A DNA stretch of 64,000 bases from Brevibacillus brevis (GTDB taxonomy: Bacteria; Bacillota; Bacilli; Brevibacillales; Brevibacillaceae), in NCBI RefSeq assembly GCF_900637055.1, contig NZ_LR134338.1:2552001-2616000 (forward strand), in the 5' to 3' direction. The position numbers and the translations under genes are program-made. The stretch's first letter is position 1. Each line of letters begins with the position of its first letter. Below are positions 8,172-16,934 of this stretch, piece after piece. The notes under the pieces are model-generated. The model was given only the letters and a program-made list of their open reading frames with translations, ran no database searches and was not told the DNA's origin.

Positions 8172-9131
8172 CTAAATTGAAAAATCCTCGGACTTCAGAT
8201 TCATTAAATCATCACGAGTTGGGTCGGGAATTTTGAGCAATCGAACGGCTTGCACACGTATGGCCTTTTCAATATTATTTCGTACATATCTTGCATTACT
8301 GAAATTCACATGAAATGGATCGCTTGTTACTGTTAGCAGTCTTCTTCTCAGTTTTTCACTTGCTTCTGCAGAGATTCTATACTCCTTGTTCTTTGCCATC
8401 AAATTTGCAATATCCATCAGCTCATCTACCTCATAATCAGCAAAGTTGATGTGGACGGGAAAGCGTGAAGGCAGTCCCGGATTTAACTCCAGGAATGTAT
8501 CCATTTCATCATTGTACCCTGCAATTATACAGACAAAATCATTGCCAAAGTCCTCAAGGCATTTTGTAAGACAGTCTACAGCCTCTTTTCCAAAATCTTT
8601 TTCACCACCACGAGCTAATGAGTAGGCCTCATCGATAAAAAGTATTCCCCCCATGGCTTTCTTAACAAGATCACGGGTCTTTTGTGCCGTGTGCCCAATA
8701 AATTCACCAACGAGATCTGCACGTTCAACTTCAGTTAGATGGCCCTTCGTTAAAACACCCATTTCTTTAAAGATCTTTCCGAAAAGACGTGCAATTGTTG
8801 TTTTCCCAGTACCCGGATTTCCTTTAAAAACCATATGGAAAACTTGCTTCTCAATTTTTAGCCCGTGTCGTTCCCTTGCTTTATTCATTTTGATGAGCGC
8901 ATAAATTTCATAAATCGTTTTCTTGGCTTCATGTAAACCAATCAGGCTTTCTAATTCTTCAAAAACAGTTGTTAAATTTGAACTCGATGTGGTACGAACT
9001 ATTTCAGGTAAAGTATTTAGCTGCTTAACACTTACTGGTCGATTGAATACAACTTGAATTCGATTATTACTACTTGAAGATTCGAGCACCTCAGTTTGAG
9101 GAATGGCTCCTGCTTGCTTCACATGTTTCAC
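8172..9131 (-). CDS. spoVK: SpoVK / CbxX-type AAA ATPase (stage V sporulation protein K)
   Basis: The 319-residue AAA protein shows Walker A GNPGTGKTT (about residue 108), Walker B ILFIDEAYSLARGG, and the CbxX-type segments VERADLVGEFIGHTAQKT and PGLPSRFPVHINF with an arginine finger. SpoVK is made in the mother cell and is needed for spore maturation in B. subtilis. In that genome it sits between hfq and hflX; here the same neighbours occur with extra genes between. The first 75 residues are low-complexity, Ser-rich and less conserved. An ACCTG...CAT site (AGGTGAAAC on the minus strand) supports the ATG at 9131. Confidence 0.9.
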   Translation of the reverse strand: MKHVKQAGAIPQTEVLESSSSNNRIQVVFNRPVSVKQLNTLPEIVRTTSSSNLTTVFEELESLIGLHEAKKTIYEIYALIKMNKARERHGLKIEKQVFHMVFKGNPGTGKTTIARLFGKIFKEMGVLTKGHLTEVERADLVGEFIGHTAQKTRDLVKKAMGGILFIDEAYSLARGGEKDFGKEAVDCLTKCLEDFGNDFVCIIAGYNDEMDTFLELNPGLPSRFPVHINFADYEVDELMDIANLMAKNKEYRISAEASEKLRRRLLTVTSDPFHVNFSNARYVRNNIEKAIRVQAVRLLKIPDPTRDDLMNLKSEDFSI

Positions 9132-9356
9132 CTGCCTTGACCATCATACAGAATGTATACTCAGGAACATTGGAAAACCTGCCAATTTTTACGCAAGAGA
9201 TCGAATTGGACAAGTCGTTGAAGGGGTTGTTGTGAAAGTGATGTTATGTAAGTAGGCGAAATTGCGTAGGGGGCATGATATGGGCAAATACAAGATTGAC
9301 CAAATACCAAAATGTTACTATTATGGTAATTGGTAATGGGGAGGAGAGTGGAAGTT

Positions 9357-10688
9357 TTGCGTAAATGTAAAACTATTTTTGCTGCAATTGTAGTAGCTAC
9401 TTCCATGTCATTAACAAACAGTAGTCCTCTTATTGCGAATGAAAAGGTGAACTCAGCAGACATTGATGACACAATTAGATTTCGAAAGGAAATGGGTCTT
9501 GAAGAATTAGAAGAACCGGATTTTTCCAGCGGAGAGTTCAAACTCTCTAAATTTGGTGCCTACTTAACGGTAGAAGAAGAACAAGAACTTGACGAAAGAA
9601 TCAATCAGCAAAAAGATAAGATTCCATTTATTAAAGATTTTATTGAAGAGAATCTTAAAGAAGAATTTGCTGGGATCTATATCGATCAAAGATCAGGTGG
9701 AGTAGTTAATATTGGATTTAAAGCCAATGCTAAAACGAAAGTAGAAAATCATCTTGAAGAATTGCGAGAGTTGTACGAAGAAGACAAGTTAATCATCTAT
9801 TTTACGGAATACTCAGAGGATGAACTAAACGAAATAGCCGATCATGTTTTTCAAAATGCAGCAAGCCTTGAGAAAAGAGGGTTACCTATCGTTTCTGTCA
9901 ATGTTGACTTGCCAACTCAAAAAATTAACATTGGAGTAAAGGAAAAGCCATCAGCCAAAAAGGCTGCAAAGCTTCTTATGGCAGAAATAGATGAAAAGGC
10001 TGCACGAGATGAAATGGGTTTTGATGCTGACATTTTCAATATCAAGGAAGAAGAAGTCAGAAAAGCTCAGGCTCGTCCAGATGACAAATTCAGACCTATT
10101 CAGGCAGGATTAGAAATAAAAAATGATACGGAAAATCGAACTTGTACGTCGGCGTTTTCTGCGCAAAAGAATAATAATTTTTATGTCATAACTGCTGGAC
10201 ACTGCACAGATAATGTTGGAGATAGGTTTGAGCAAGGAGGGGCAAGGTTTGGAAGAACAGCAGATTTTAATTTCGGTGGAAGCGTGGATGCAGCAATTAT
10301 CGAATTAACCAAAGGTTCTGATGATGCTACGTATTATCTTTTTGGAAATCACAAATCAAACTACAGTACTATTACAGAGGTTCAAAGGACAAGGGACGAA
10401 ACCATTGGAGATACTGTGTGTATTTCAGGAAGTCAAATGGGAAAAGTGAAATGTGGCACGCTGGAATCTACGAATTGGAGAGGGAGTATAGTAAGCCCCA
10501 ATGGAGAAACACAATACTTTACTAACATGAGACAAGCTACTTATTCTGAAATAAGCGGAGATAGTGGAGGGCCTATTTTTTATGGCGGAACAGCCATTGG
10601 GGTGCATAGTGCTGATACAGGAGTGTATACACATATCAGTAAAATAGAAGATTATTTCAACCTTGATGCAATTTTTACTGAAAATTAA
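9357..10688 (+). CDS. Secreted trypsin-like serine protease with long propeptide
   Basis: The 443-residue preproprotein starts at TTG 9357, 10 bases after GGGAGGAG, which places a signal peptide (KCKTIFAAIVVATSMSL) at the N-terminus. Residues 30-250 are an acidic propeptide with two repeat-like halves, as in streptogrisin and alpha-lytic protease precursors. The S1 catalytic triad is visible: His in TAGHC, Asp in GSVDAAII and Ser in SGDSGGPI. Cysteines near TAGHC and in TSAF/VCIS suggest disulfides. It is probably exported and self-processed. The lipoprotein gene follows by 33 bases and may be cotranscribed. Base composition is lower in GC than the housekeeping neighbours, which hints at acquisition. 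Confidence 0.88.
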   Translation: MRKCKTIFAAIVVATSMSLTNSSPLIANEKVNSADIDDTIRFRKEMGLEELEEPDFSSGEFKLSKFGAYLTVEEEQELDERINQQKDKIPFIKDFIEENLKEEFAGIYIDQRSGGVVNIGFKANAKTKVENHLEELRELYEEDKLIIYFTEYSEDELNEIADHVFQNAASLEKRGLPIVSVNVDLPTQKINIGVKEKPSAKKAAKLLMAEIDEKAARDEMGFDADIFNIKEEEVRKAQARPDDKFRPIQAGLEIKNDTENRTCTSAFSAQKNNNFYVITAGHCTDNVGDRFEQGGARFGRTADFNFGGSVDAAIIELTKGSDDATYYLFGNHKSNYSTITEVQRTRDETIGDTVCISGSQMGKVKCGTLESTNWRGSIVSPNGETQYFTNMRQATYSEISGDSGGPIFYGGTAIGVHSADTGVYTHISKIEDYFNLDAIFTEN

Positions 10689-10721
10689 ATGGAAATCTAG
10701 AAAGGTAAGGTAGGGATTGCA

Positions 10722-11279
10722 ATGAAAAAAGCTTTCACCTTATTTTTAGCCATTTTACTCATGTCTGGATGTGCAACTAGTAACAATGAGGTTGAAAGAC
10801 AAACAATAACTGGATACGTTATTGAAAAAGATACGGAAAAAAAAGGTCTCTTAGTCATAGAAAATGATGAAACTAAGACGAACGACAGTACGAACTATGA
10901 AGCAGAGTGGTACTTCCCAAAAGAAGAAGCAGTCTTCCAAGATAGCAAGGGCAATAACATTTCCTTTGATAAAATTGAAGTAGGACAAATGGTATCTACA
11001 TGGTCAACGACACCTTCCGCGCAGTCATACCCCAGTTCAGCAGAACTCAGTAAACTTGTAATTAATGATGAAAGCAAAAATCCTATTAATCAAATGGATG
11101 AAAAAAAGGCTATTCAACACGCAATCAATTATTTAAAGAGCAACTATGATAACGGAATCATTATTAAAAGTGCAAATGGACAGAAGGATTATTGGCAGAT
11201 TAAAGCAACAGATTATGATAATGAAGAAGAAACTATTCTACAAATTAATGCACAAACGGGAGAAGTAAAAGAAGTTTGA
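10722..11279 (+). CDS. Lipoprotein with DUF3221-like and PepSY-like parts
   Basis: The 185-residue protein has a lipoprotein signal peptide ending in the lipobox MSGC (cleavage before Cys17). Residues 30-105 (TGYVIEKDTEKKGLLVIEN ... VGQMVSTW) resemble DUF3221/YobA proteins. The last 60 residues (KKAIQHAINYLKSNY ... YWQIKATD ... QINAQTGEVKEV) look like a PepSY-type inhibitory fold. PepSY domains often restrain proteases, so pairing with the upstream secreted protease is suggestive. That link is inference from neighbourhood. Confidence 0.7.
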   Translation: MKKAFTLFLAILLMSGCATSNNEVERQTITGYVIEKDTEKKGLLVIENDETKTNDSTNYEAEWYFPKEEAVFQDSKGNNISFDKIEVGQMVSTWSTTPSAQSYPSSAELSKLVINDESKNPINQMDEKKAIQHAINYLKSNYDNGIIIKSANGQKDYWQIKATDYDNEEETILQINAQTGEVKEV

Positions 11280-11363
11280 CTCCCTGTTGCAATACGGAAA
11301 AGACCATTACTCGGTAAGGGCAGAGTGGTCTTACCCCTGTCAAGTAGACACAATTAAAAAAGC

Positions 11364-12164
11364 CTAAGCAGCCAGTGTGTTTCGGTATTCAACCGGGGCA
11401 CACTGGTTTAATTTTTTCTGGAACCGTTCATGGTTATAAAACCAAATGTATTTTTCAATGGCTTGAAAGAGATCTTCTTCTGTCTTACACTCAGTAAAGT
11501 ACAATGTCTCAGTTTTGAGGTGCGAGAAAAAGGATTCGATGCAGGCGTTATCAAGGCAGTTTCCTTTGCGAGAGTGGCTGCCACTTATGCCAAGTTCCTT
11601 TATTCGCTTATTGTACTGTCGAGACGTGTATTGGAAGCCCTGATCTGAATGTAGGGTTGCTTTCAGCACGTCTCTTTCTTCGTTTAGCTGCCCCACAGTG
11701 TCTAACACAAGTTGTAAATCATTTCGCTTGGAAACTTTCCAGGCAACAACTTCGTTGTTAAAAAGGTCCTGAATGACCGAAAGGTAATAGTAACGGTTAT
11801 GAAGTGCAACATACGTAATATCTGTTACAAATACCTCATTGGGCTTGTCCGCTCTAAACTTACGGTTAAGTAAGTTGGGATATACAATCGAAGGTGCTTT
11901 ACCAAAATAGCGGCGCTTCCTCCTGATGATGGATTGAAGGTTTAATTCTTTCATCAGGCGGTATATTCGCTTATGATTCGCATTCAATCCCTTCTTCTTT
12001 AATGCTACCTGCATTCGTGGATAACCATAGTATGGATGCTCCAAATGAATCGCCATCATATGCTTTTTCAGAATCTGATCTAACTCATTTCTTGCTGACG
12101 GCTTTCCTTTGGTGCTAAGCCATTTGTAAAAACCCGACCGTGACACTTGCGCAATTTCTACCAA
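11364..12164 (-). CDS. IS3-family transposase OrfB (DDE integrase domain)
   Basis: The 266-residue part carries the rve/DDE fold with D in VFVTDITYV, D in LHSDQGFQYTS and E in NACIESFFSHLKTE, with the usual spacing. An N-terminal HTH_21-type segment (SRSGFYKWLSTKG) precedes it. The listed TTG is only the first possible codon. The frame is open upstream into OrfA, and the natural product is most likely the OrfAB fusion made by frameshifting at the A6G site near 12257-12263. The copy appears intact. Confidence 0.88.
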   Translation of the reverse strand: MVEIAQVSRSGFYKWLSTKGKPSARNELDQILKKHMMAIHLEHPYYGYPRMQVALKKKGLNANHKRIYRLMKELNLQSIIRRKRRYFGKAPSIVYPNLLNRKFRADKPNEVFVTDITYVALHNRYYYLSVIQDLFNNEVVAWKVSKRNDLQLVLDTVGQLNEERDVLKATLHSDQGFQYTSRQYNKRIKELGISGSHSRKGNCLDNACIESFFSHLKTETLYFTECKTEEDLFQAIEKYIWFYNHERFQKKLNQCAPVEYRNTLAA

Positions 12165-12214
12165 CCACGTTAGTGGATATTTTTTACGCAGCTCGTCTAT
12201 GATCGTAAAGCGAG

Positions 12215-12553
12215 TTATTTTCCATACCTTCCCCCCAGATGCAGATTGGGATTGCGCTTTTTTAGGTATTCTACCTGCGCCTTTAGATAGTCCCTTTCTT
12301 CTTCCACAGTAGCAAACTTGGTTCTTGGACGACCAACAAATGGGGTGTCACTAGAACCATTCTTTCCTCTTTGATCCACAAAACCTTCGCCTTTATTCTT
12401 CTTCCGGACCCATTGTAGAACTTGTGTTTTACTAGGTATCCCTAATTCCTTAGCTATTGCTTTATAACCCATCTCTCCCTGTTGATACATGTTTACTGCC
12501 CTCAGCTTAAACTCCTCGGAATAACGCTTGAATGTTTGACCTTTTTTAGCCAT
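12215..12553 (-). CDS. IS3-family transposase OrfA (HTH)
   Basis: The 112-residue protein opens KKGQTFKRYSEEFKLRAVNMY and has the helix-turn-helix YKAIAKELGIPSKTQVLQWVRK typical of IS150-group OrfA, then a short leucine-rich coil (EERDYLKAQVEYLKK). Within that coil the DNA reads CTAAAAAAGCGC, an A6G slippery heptamer. A -1 shift there continues without stop codons into OrfB. Confidence 0.88.
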   Translation of the reverse strand: MAKKGQTFKRYSEEFKLRAVNMYQQGEMGYKAIAKELGIPSKTQVLQWVRKKNKGEGFVDQRGKNGSSDTPFVGRPRTKFATVEEERDYLKAQVEYLKKRNPNLHLGGRYGK

Positions 12554-12741
12554 GAGAAAATCCCCTCCAAGTAGAGTGTACCACCCACCGTTAGGTGAGC
12601 GGGCTTTTTACACTGTCTACTCAAAGGGGATAATATCAGAGTGATGGTCTTTTTGTTTTTTCAATGCTCCCATTCAAATTTCCACAATATGATATAATCT
12701 TCCAAAATAAAGTAACTTTAGCAAACAAGCGGAGGAACAAG

Positions 12742-13659
12742 ATGGAACAAAAGAAATATACGGACGTTGTACGTCTCGGCCATCAAACGACAGAAGGTGT
12801 ATTTAAAGAAGGGGATTTCATTATCATTCAAGAAAAGCTTGACGGAGCGAATGCAAGCTTTCGATACGATGAAGAAACGAACAGCATCCGGGCATTCTCT
12901 CGGAATATGGAATTGCATGAGGAAGAGAATCTGCACGGCTTTTTTCAATGGACACAACAGCTCCCGAAAGAGAAAATCGTGGCGGGCATGGTTTATTTCG
13001 GAGAGTGGTTGAATCCGCATAAAATCAAATATCCTCAGTATGAAAAACAATTCTTTTTATTTGATATGTACGATACCGCTGCCTGCGAATATGTGGATTT
13101 TACTATCGTGGAAAGGGAAGCACAGCGACTTGGCTTGCAGCTCGTGCCGGTCTTTTATCAGGGGGAATACCAAGGGGAAGAGCATCTCAGATCGTTTGTC
13201 GGTAAAACAGCGCTAGGTGGCAAGCTCCGGGATGAAGAAATCGGTGAGGGCATCGTCGTGAAAAATGCCGATTACCGGGATCGTTTTGGACGACAGTTAT
13301 TTGTCAAAATCGTCACGGATGTATTTAGTGAAGTCAATCGTCAAAAGCCACCGAAAGACCCGAATCAACCGAAATCGGAAGAAGTGTTGTTTGTTGAGCA
13401 GTATGTGACGCTCGCCCGTGTGGAGAAGTTTCTCTACAAATTGATTGACGATGGCCTACTGGAAGAGACATTTGGCGTAAAAGACATGGGGGTTATCCTG
13501 AAAAATCTGAATCTCCGCATTCATGAAGATCTCCTCAAGGAAGAGGCGGATTCCCTGCGTGATGGATATGATGAGAAGGAACTCCGCAAAGCGATTAGCA
13601 AAGTGATTCCGATTTTCGTGAAGGAGATTTTCTCAGAGAAAGAGGCAGGTAATCCATGA
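12742..13659 (+). CDS. RNA ligase family protein (Rnl2-like nucleotidyltransferase)
   Basis: The 305-residue protein (ATG 12742 after GGAGGAAC) has the ligase motifs in order: motif I EKLDGAN with the nucleotidyl-accepting lysine near residue 31, motif III YFGEW near 90, motif IV GEGIVVK near 170 and motif V FVKIV near 190. This matches ATP-dependent RNA ligases of the PF09414 type. The C-terminal 100 residues are helical and charged. Such enzymes seal RNA nicks, for example after tRNA cleavage by anticodon nucleases. No partner kinase or phosphatase is beside it. It separates the IS element from hflX. Confidence 0.85.
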   Translation: MEQKKYTDVVRLGHQTTEGVFKEGDFIIIQEKLDGANASFRYDEETNSIRAFSRNMELHEEENLHGFFQWTQQLPKEKIVAGMVYFGEWLNPHKIKYPQYEKQFFLFDMYDTAACEYVDFTIVEREAQRLGLQLVPVFYQGEYQGEEHLRSFVGKTALGGKLRDEEIGEGIVVKNADYRDRFGRQLFVKIVTDVFSEVNRQKPPKDPNQPKSEEVLFVEQYVTLARVEKFLYKLIDDGLLEETFGVKDMGVILKNLNLRIHEDLLKEEADSLRDGYDEKELRKAISKVIPIFVKEIFSEKEAGNP

Positions 13660-13743
13660 CAAGTCGATTTTAGTTGGTGTGCCTCGCTGCCGTAACGTTT
13701 TGGGCAAAATGTGGTATGATAGTGCATGAAGGGGCGTGAATCG

Positions 13744-15036
13744 GTGAACGATCTGATCAAAACGAAAGAAACAGCCATACTGATTGGTTGCTATTTAGAT
13801 AACCGGGATGAAGAAAGAACCCGTCTTTCCATGGAAGAATTACATGAGCTGGCCGATACTGCTGGTGTAGAGGTACTTGACGTCATCACGCAAAATCGGG
13901 ACCGAGTTGATTCTGCCTGGTATTTGGGGACAGGTAAAATTGATGAAATCGCGCAGCGGGCTGAAGAGCTAGATGTAGACGTCATCATTTTCAACGATGA
14001 GTTGTCTCCAAGTCAGACTCGTAATTTGGATAAAGTTTTTGATTGCAAAGTGATTGATCGCACACAGCTTATTTTGGATATTTTCGCAGGGCGTGCACAA
14101 TCGCGTGAAGGGAAAATCCAGGTAGAGCTGGCGCAGTACAACTACTTGCTGCCGCGGCTTGCCGGGCAAGGGAAACAGCTGTCCCGTCTCGGAGGCGGTA
14201 TCGGTACGCGTGGTCCGGGTGAAACCAAGCTGGAAAGTGACCGTCGTCATATTCGCAAGCGGATCAGTGAACTCAAGCAGCAATTAGAGGATACCGTTCG
14301 GACGAGACAATTGCATCGGGAACGCCGGAAGAAAAACAATGTGTTCCAGATTGCGTTGGTCGGCTATACGAATGCTGGGAAGTCGACGATCCTCAACAAG
14401 CTTACGAATGCAAACACATTGCAGGAAGACAAACTGTTTGCCACTTTGGACCCAACGACTAGGCAATTGGAGCTGCCGAGCGGACTGGATGTGCTATTGA
14501 CAGATACGGTTGGTTTTATTCAAGATTTGCCTACAAGTTTGGTCGCAGCATTCCGGTCAACGCTGGAAGGTGTGAAGGAAGCAGACCTCATCCTGCATGT
14601 GGTTGATTGTCATCACCCTGATTTCCAAATACACATGGAAGTCGTAGATAGGATTTTGCGTGAGCTAAAAGCAGAAGAAATTCCGCAGCTAGTTGTTTTC
14701 AACAAGGCAGACTTGCTTGCAGAGGGTTCTTACTTGCCGCATGCAGACGAATCGATTTTGATTTCCGCTATGCGGGAAGATGACTTGAAGCGACTGCTCA
14801 CCAGAATTGAGTCATTTGCCCTGCAATCCTTCAATGAGATGAAGCTGCGGGTACCTGTCGAGCGCGGAGATATTCTCTCCCTGTTGCATCGGGATGGGGT
14901 AGAGATGGAACAAGAATTTAATGAAGAGGAAGCGGCCTACTTGATCACCGTCCGTGTGAACAAGGATAATCCGATCTACGGCAGGATTGCTCCTTTCCTC
15001 CTGGATAAACCAGAGACTGTTGAAGAGAGTTGGTAA
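13744..15036 (+). CDS. hflX: Ribosome-splitting GTPase HflX
   Basis: HflX is a heat-shock GTPase that binds and dissociates stalled 70S ribosomes. The 430-residue product has the N-terminal HflX domain (AWYLGTGKIDEIAQ, VIFNDELSPSQTRNL), the GGIGTRGPGETKLE linker near 155, G1 GYTNAGKST, G3 DTVGF and G4 NKAD. The start is taken as GTG 13744 after AAGGGGC rather than ATG 13726, which lies in a TGGTATGAT -10-like element without a ribosome site. The next gene begins 7 bases after the stop, as in B. subtilis (ynbA-ynbB). Confidence 0.95.
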   Translation: MNDLIKTKETAILIGCYLDNRDEERTRLSMEELHELADTAGVEVLDVITQNRDRVDSAWYLGTGKIDEIAQRAEELDVDVIIFNDELSPSQTRNLDKVFDCKVIDRTQLILDIFAGRAQSREGKIQVELAQYNYLLPRLAGQGKQLSRLGGGIGTRGPGETKLESDRRHIRKRISELKQQLEDTVRTRQLHRERRKKNNVFQIALVGYTNAGKSTILNKLTNANTLQEDKLFATLDPTTRQLELPSGLDVLLTDTVGFIQDLPTSLVAAFRSTLEGVKEADLILHVVDCHHPDFQIHMEVVDRILRELKAEEIPQLVVFNKADLLAEGSYLPHADESILISAMREDDLKRLLTRIESFALQSFNEMKLRVPVERGDILSLLHRDGVEMEQEFNEEEAAYLITVRVNKDNPIYGRIAPFLLDKPETVEESW

Positions 15037-15043
15037 GTAACAG

Positions 15044-16321
15044 ATGTTTTCATATTTTTCCCATGGAGAAAAGCTTCGCCCCCTCGTCATGGAGGTGGAA
15101 GCGACGATCTCAGAGAGACATCGTCAAATTTCCGCTTTGGTGGATACGAATCAACTGAAAGTGTTGCGTTCCTTCCAAAAGCACGAGGTTAATGAATTTC
15201 ATTTTTCCCCATCCACAGGCTATGGCTACGATGATTCTGGACGTGCAACATTAGAATCGATTTATGCCGAAGTGTTCGGTGGAGAAGCGGCTTTGGTTCG
15301 CAACCATATCATCTCGGGTACGCATGCAATTGCGATTTCTTTGTTTGGAATCCTTCGCCCGGGCGACGATCTTCTCTATATTACGGGCAAACCGTACGAT
15401 ACGCTTGAAGAAGTAGTAGGAGTGCGTGGCGAAGGGCAAGGCTCACTCAAGGATTACGGCATCGGTTATAGCTACGTGCCTTTGACGCCAGAAGGTGAAA
15501 TTGATTTTGTGGCAGTCGCACAAGCGATTACGCCAAAGACGAAGGTCATCGGGATTCAACGTTCACGAGGCTATGCAGATCGTCCTTCGTTCACCATTGC
15601 GAAAATCAAAGAAATGATTCAGGTTGTAAAAGAAATCAAGCCTGATCTGATCGTATTTGTAGACAATTGCTACGGAGAGTTCACGGAGGAGCAAGAGCCA
15701 CTGCATGTAGGTGCAGACCTCATGGCAGGCTCCCTCATCAAAAACCCGGGTGGCGGCTTGGTCAAAACAGGCGGTTATATAGTAGGGCGCGGGGATTTGG
15801 TTCAGCTTGCTTCGTATCGGATGGCAGCACCGGGAATTGGCGCAGAGGGTGGTGCATCGCTCTATTCACTACTGGAGATGTACCAAGGCTTTTTCTTGGC
15901 TCCACACGTCGTGGGAGAAGCTTTAAAAGGAGCGGTATTCTCTTCGGCAATGCTGGAGCGCCTGGGCTTCAAAACAAATCCACTGTGGCATGAGCCGCGT
16001 ACCGACCTGATTCAATCGGTGGAATTCGGCAGTGCTGAACGACTGATTACGTTTTGCCAAGGGATTCAAAAAGCAGCACCAGTCGATTCACACGTCACTC
16101 CGTATCCAAGCGAAATGCCTGGATACGCTGATCCTGTGATTATGGCAGCAGGTACTTTCATTCAAGGGGCGAGTATCGAATTCTCGGCAGATGGTCCGAT
16201 TCGTCCACCGTACTTGGGCTTCGTTCAAGGCGGGTTGACGTACTCGCATGTAAAAGTAGGGATTTTGACGGCGTTGAACGGAATGCTGGAAAAAGGCTTA
16301 CTCGAAATACCGGGTGAATAG
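15044..16321 (+). CDS. Methionine gamma-lyase family PLP protein (YnbB-like)
   Basis: The 425-residue protein is the homologue of B. subtilis YnbB, often labelled aluminium-resistance protein. It has the Cys/Met-metabolism PLP-enzyme fold: SGTHAI for cofactor phosphate binding near residue 90, VDNCYGEF near 206 with the PLP-contacting Asp, and SLIKNPGGG near 230 with the Schiff-base lysine. The true substrate is not established; a carbon-sulfur lyase is predicted from the family. It is cotranscribed with hflX, and a terminator follows before glnR. Confidence 0.9.
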   Translation: MFSYFSHGEKLRPLVMEVEATISERHRQISALVDTNQLKVLRSFQKHEVNEFHFSPSTGYGYDDSGRATLESIYAEVFGGEAALVRNHIISGTHAIAISLFGILRPGDDLLYITGKPYDTLEEVVGVRGEGQGSLKDYGIGYSYVPLTPEGEIDFVAVAQAITPKTKVIGIQRSRGYADRPSFTIAKIKEMIQVVKEIKPDLIVFVDNCYGEFTEEQEPLHVGADLMAGSLIKNPGGGLVKTGGYIVGRGDLVQLASYRMAAPGIGAEGGASLYSLLEMYQGFFLAPHVVGEALKGAVFSSAMLERLGFKTNPLWHEPRTDLIQSVEFGSAERLITFCQGIQKAAPVDSHVTPYPSEMPGYADPVIMAAGTFIQGASIEFSADGPIRPPYLGFVQGGLTYSHVKVGILTALNGMLEKGLLEIPGE

Positions 16322-16341
16322 GATAAAAGCGCAAAAATTGG

Positions 16342-16377
16342 ACGGCATTCTCTGAAGATGGAGGATGTCGTTTTTTT
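16342..16377 (+). terminator. Terminator of hflX-ynbB
   Basis: GACGGCATTCTC (16341-16352) pairs, with G-U contacts, with GAGGATGTCG (16361-16370), followed by TTTTTTT. Confidence 0.7.
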
Positions 16378-16404
16378 AAGTAAAAAACTGCACATAACTT
16401 TCTG

Positions 16405-16454
16405 TGTAATATTATCTAACATCTATTGACAGGGATTTTGTTATAAAATAGAAT
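16405..16454 (+). promoter_or_regulatory. glnRA promoter with GlnR/TnrA box
   Basis: TGTAATATTATCTAACA (16405-16421) matches the GlnR/TnrA consensus TGTNA-N7-TNACA exactly. It sits just upstream of TTGACA (16426-16431), which is 17 bases from TAGAAT (16449-16454). Binding there would block the promoter, so the operon should be repressed when nitrogen is in excess, as in Bacillus. Confidence 0.9.
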
Positions 16455-16488
16455 AAGACTAAGAAATACGAAACAGGAGGGACAAGTC

Positions 16489-16899
16489 ATGAGTGATGAC
16501 CTTCGCCGGAATATGGCCCTCTTTCCCATTGGGATCGTCATGAAGCTGACGGATCTCACTGCGAGGCAAATCCGTTATTACGAGCAAAACGACCTGATTC
16601 AGCCCGCCCGCACAGAAGGGAAGCAGAGGCTCTTTTCTTTCAACGATGTAGATCGCTTGTTGGAGATCAAGGCTCTGATTGAAAAAGGACTGAATATTGC
16701 AGGGATCAAGCAAGTCCTACAAATGCAAGAGCCTGCTATGGAACAAACAGAGATTACCACGACGTCCGAAGAGAAACGTAAGGACATGTCCGACAAAGAG
16801 CTGCATCAGCTCCTAAGGCAACAGATTATGTATCGCGATGCCACTCGCCATGGCGAGGGTGCATTGATACGTGGAGAGCTTTCCCGCTTCTTCCACTAG
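16489..16899 (+). CDS. glnR: MerR-family nitrogen repressor GlnR
   Basis: The 136-residue protein has the MerR-type winged helix (FPIGIVMKLTDLTARQIRYYEQNDLIQPAR) and the basic GKQRLFSFNDVDRLLEIKALIEKGLNIAGIKQVL segment. The short C-terminal tail ending GELSRFFH is the region that senses feedback-inhibited glutamine synthetase. It represses glnRA and other nitrogen genes when glutamine is plentiful. The GGAGGGAC ribosome site supports ATG 16489. glnA follows by 35 bases and the two form one operon. Confidence 0.97.
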   Translation: MSDDLRRNMALFPIGIVMKLTDLTARQIRYYEQNDLIQPARTEGKQRLFSFNDVDRLLEIKALIEKGLNIAGIKQVLQMQEPAMEQTEITTTSEEKRKDMSDKELHQLLRQQIMYRDATRHGEGALIRGELSRFFH

Positions 16900-16934
16900 A
16901 TAGAAAGCCGATATAGAGACAGGAGGAGAGAAAT

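Larger units (their letters stand above)
11334..12629 (-). mobile_element. IS3-family (IS150-group-like) insertion sequence
   Basis: The element is about 1296 bp. Imperfect terminal inverted repeats begin CCCCTGTCAAGTAGACA at 11334 and, read inward from the right, CCCCTTTGAGTAGACAG ending at 12629. Two overlapping transposase frames lie on the minus strand, joined by a programmed -1 frameshift. No clear target duplication is visible. It lies inside what looks like the terminator of the preceding lipoprotein gene: the left arm is at about 11298-11312 and its complement at about 12639-12653. Confidence 0.85.
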
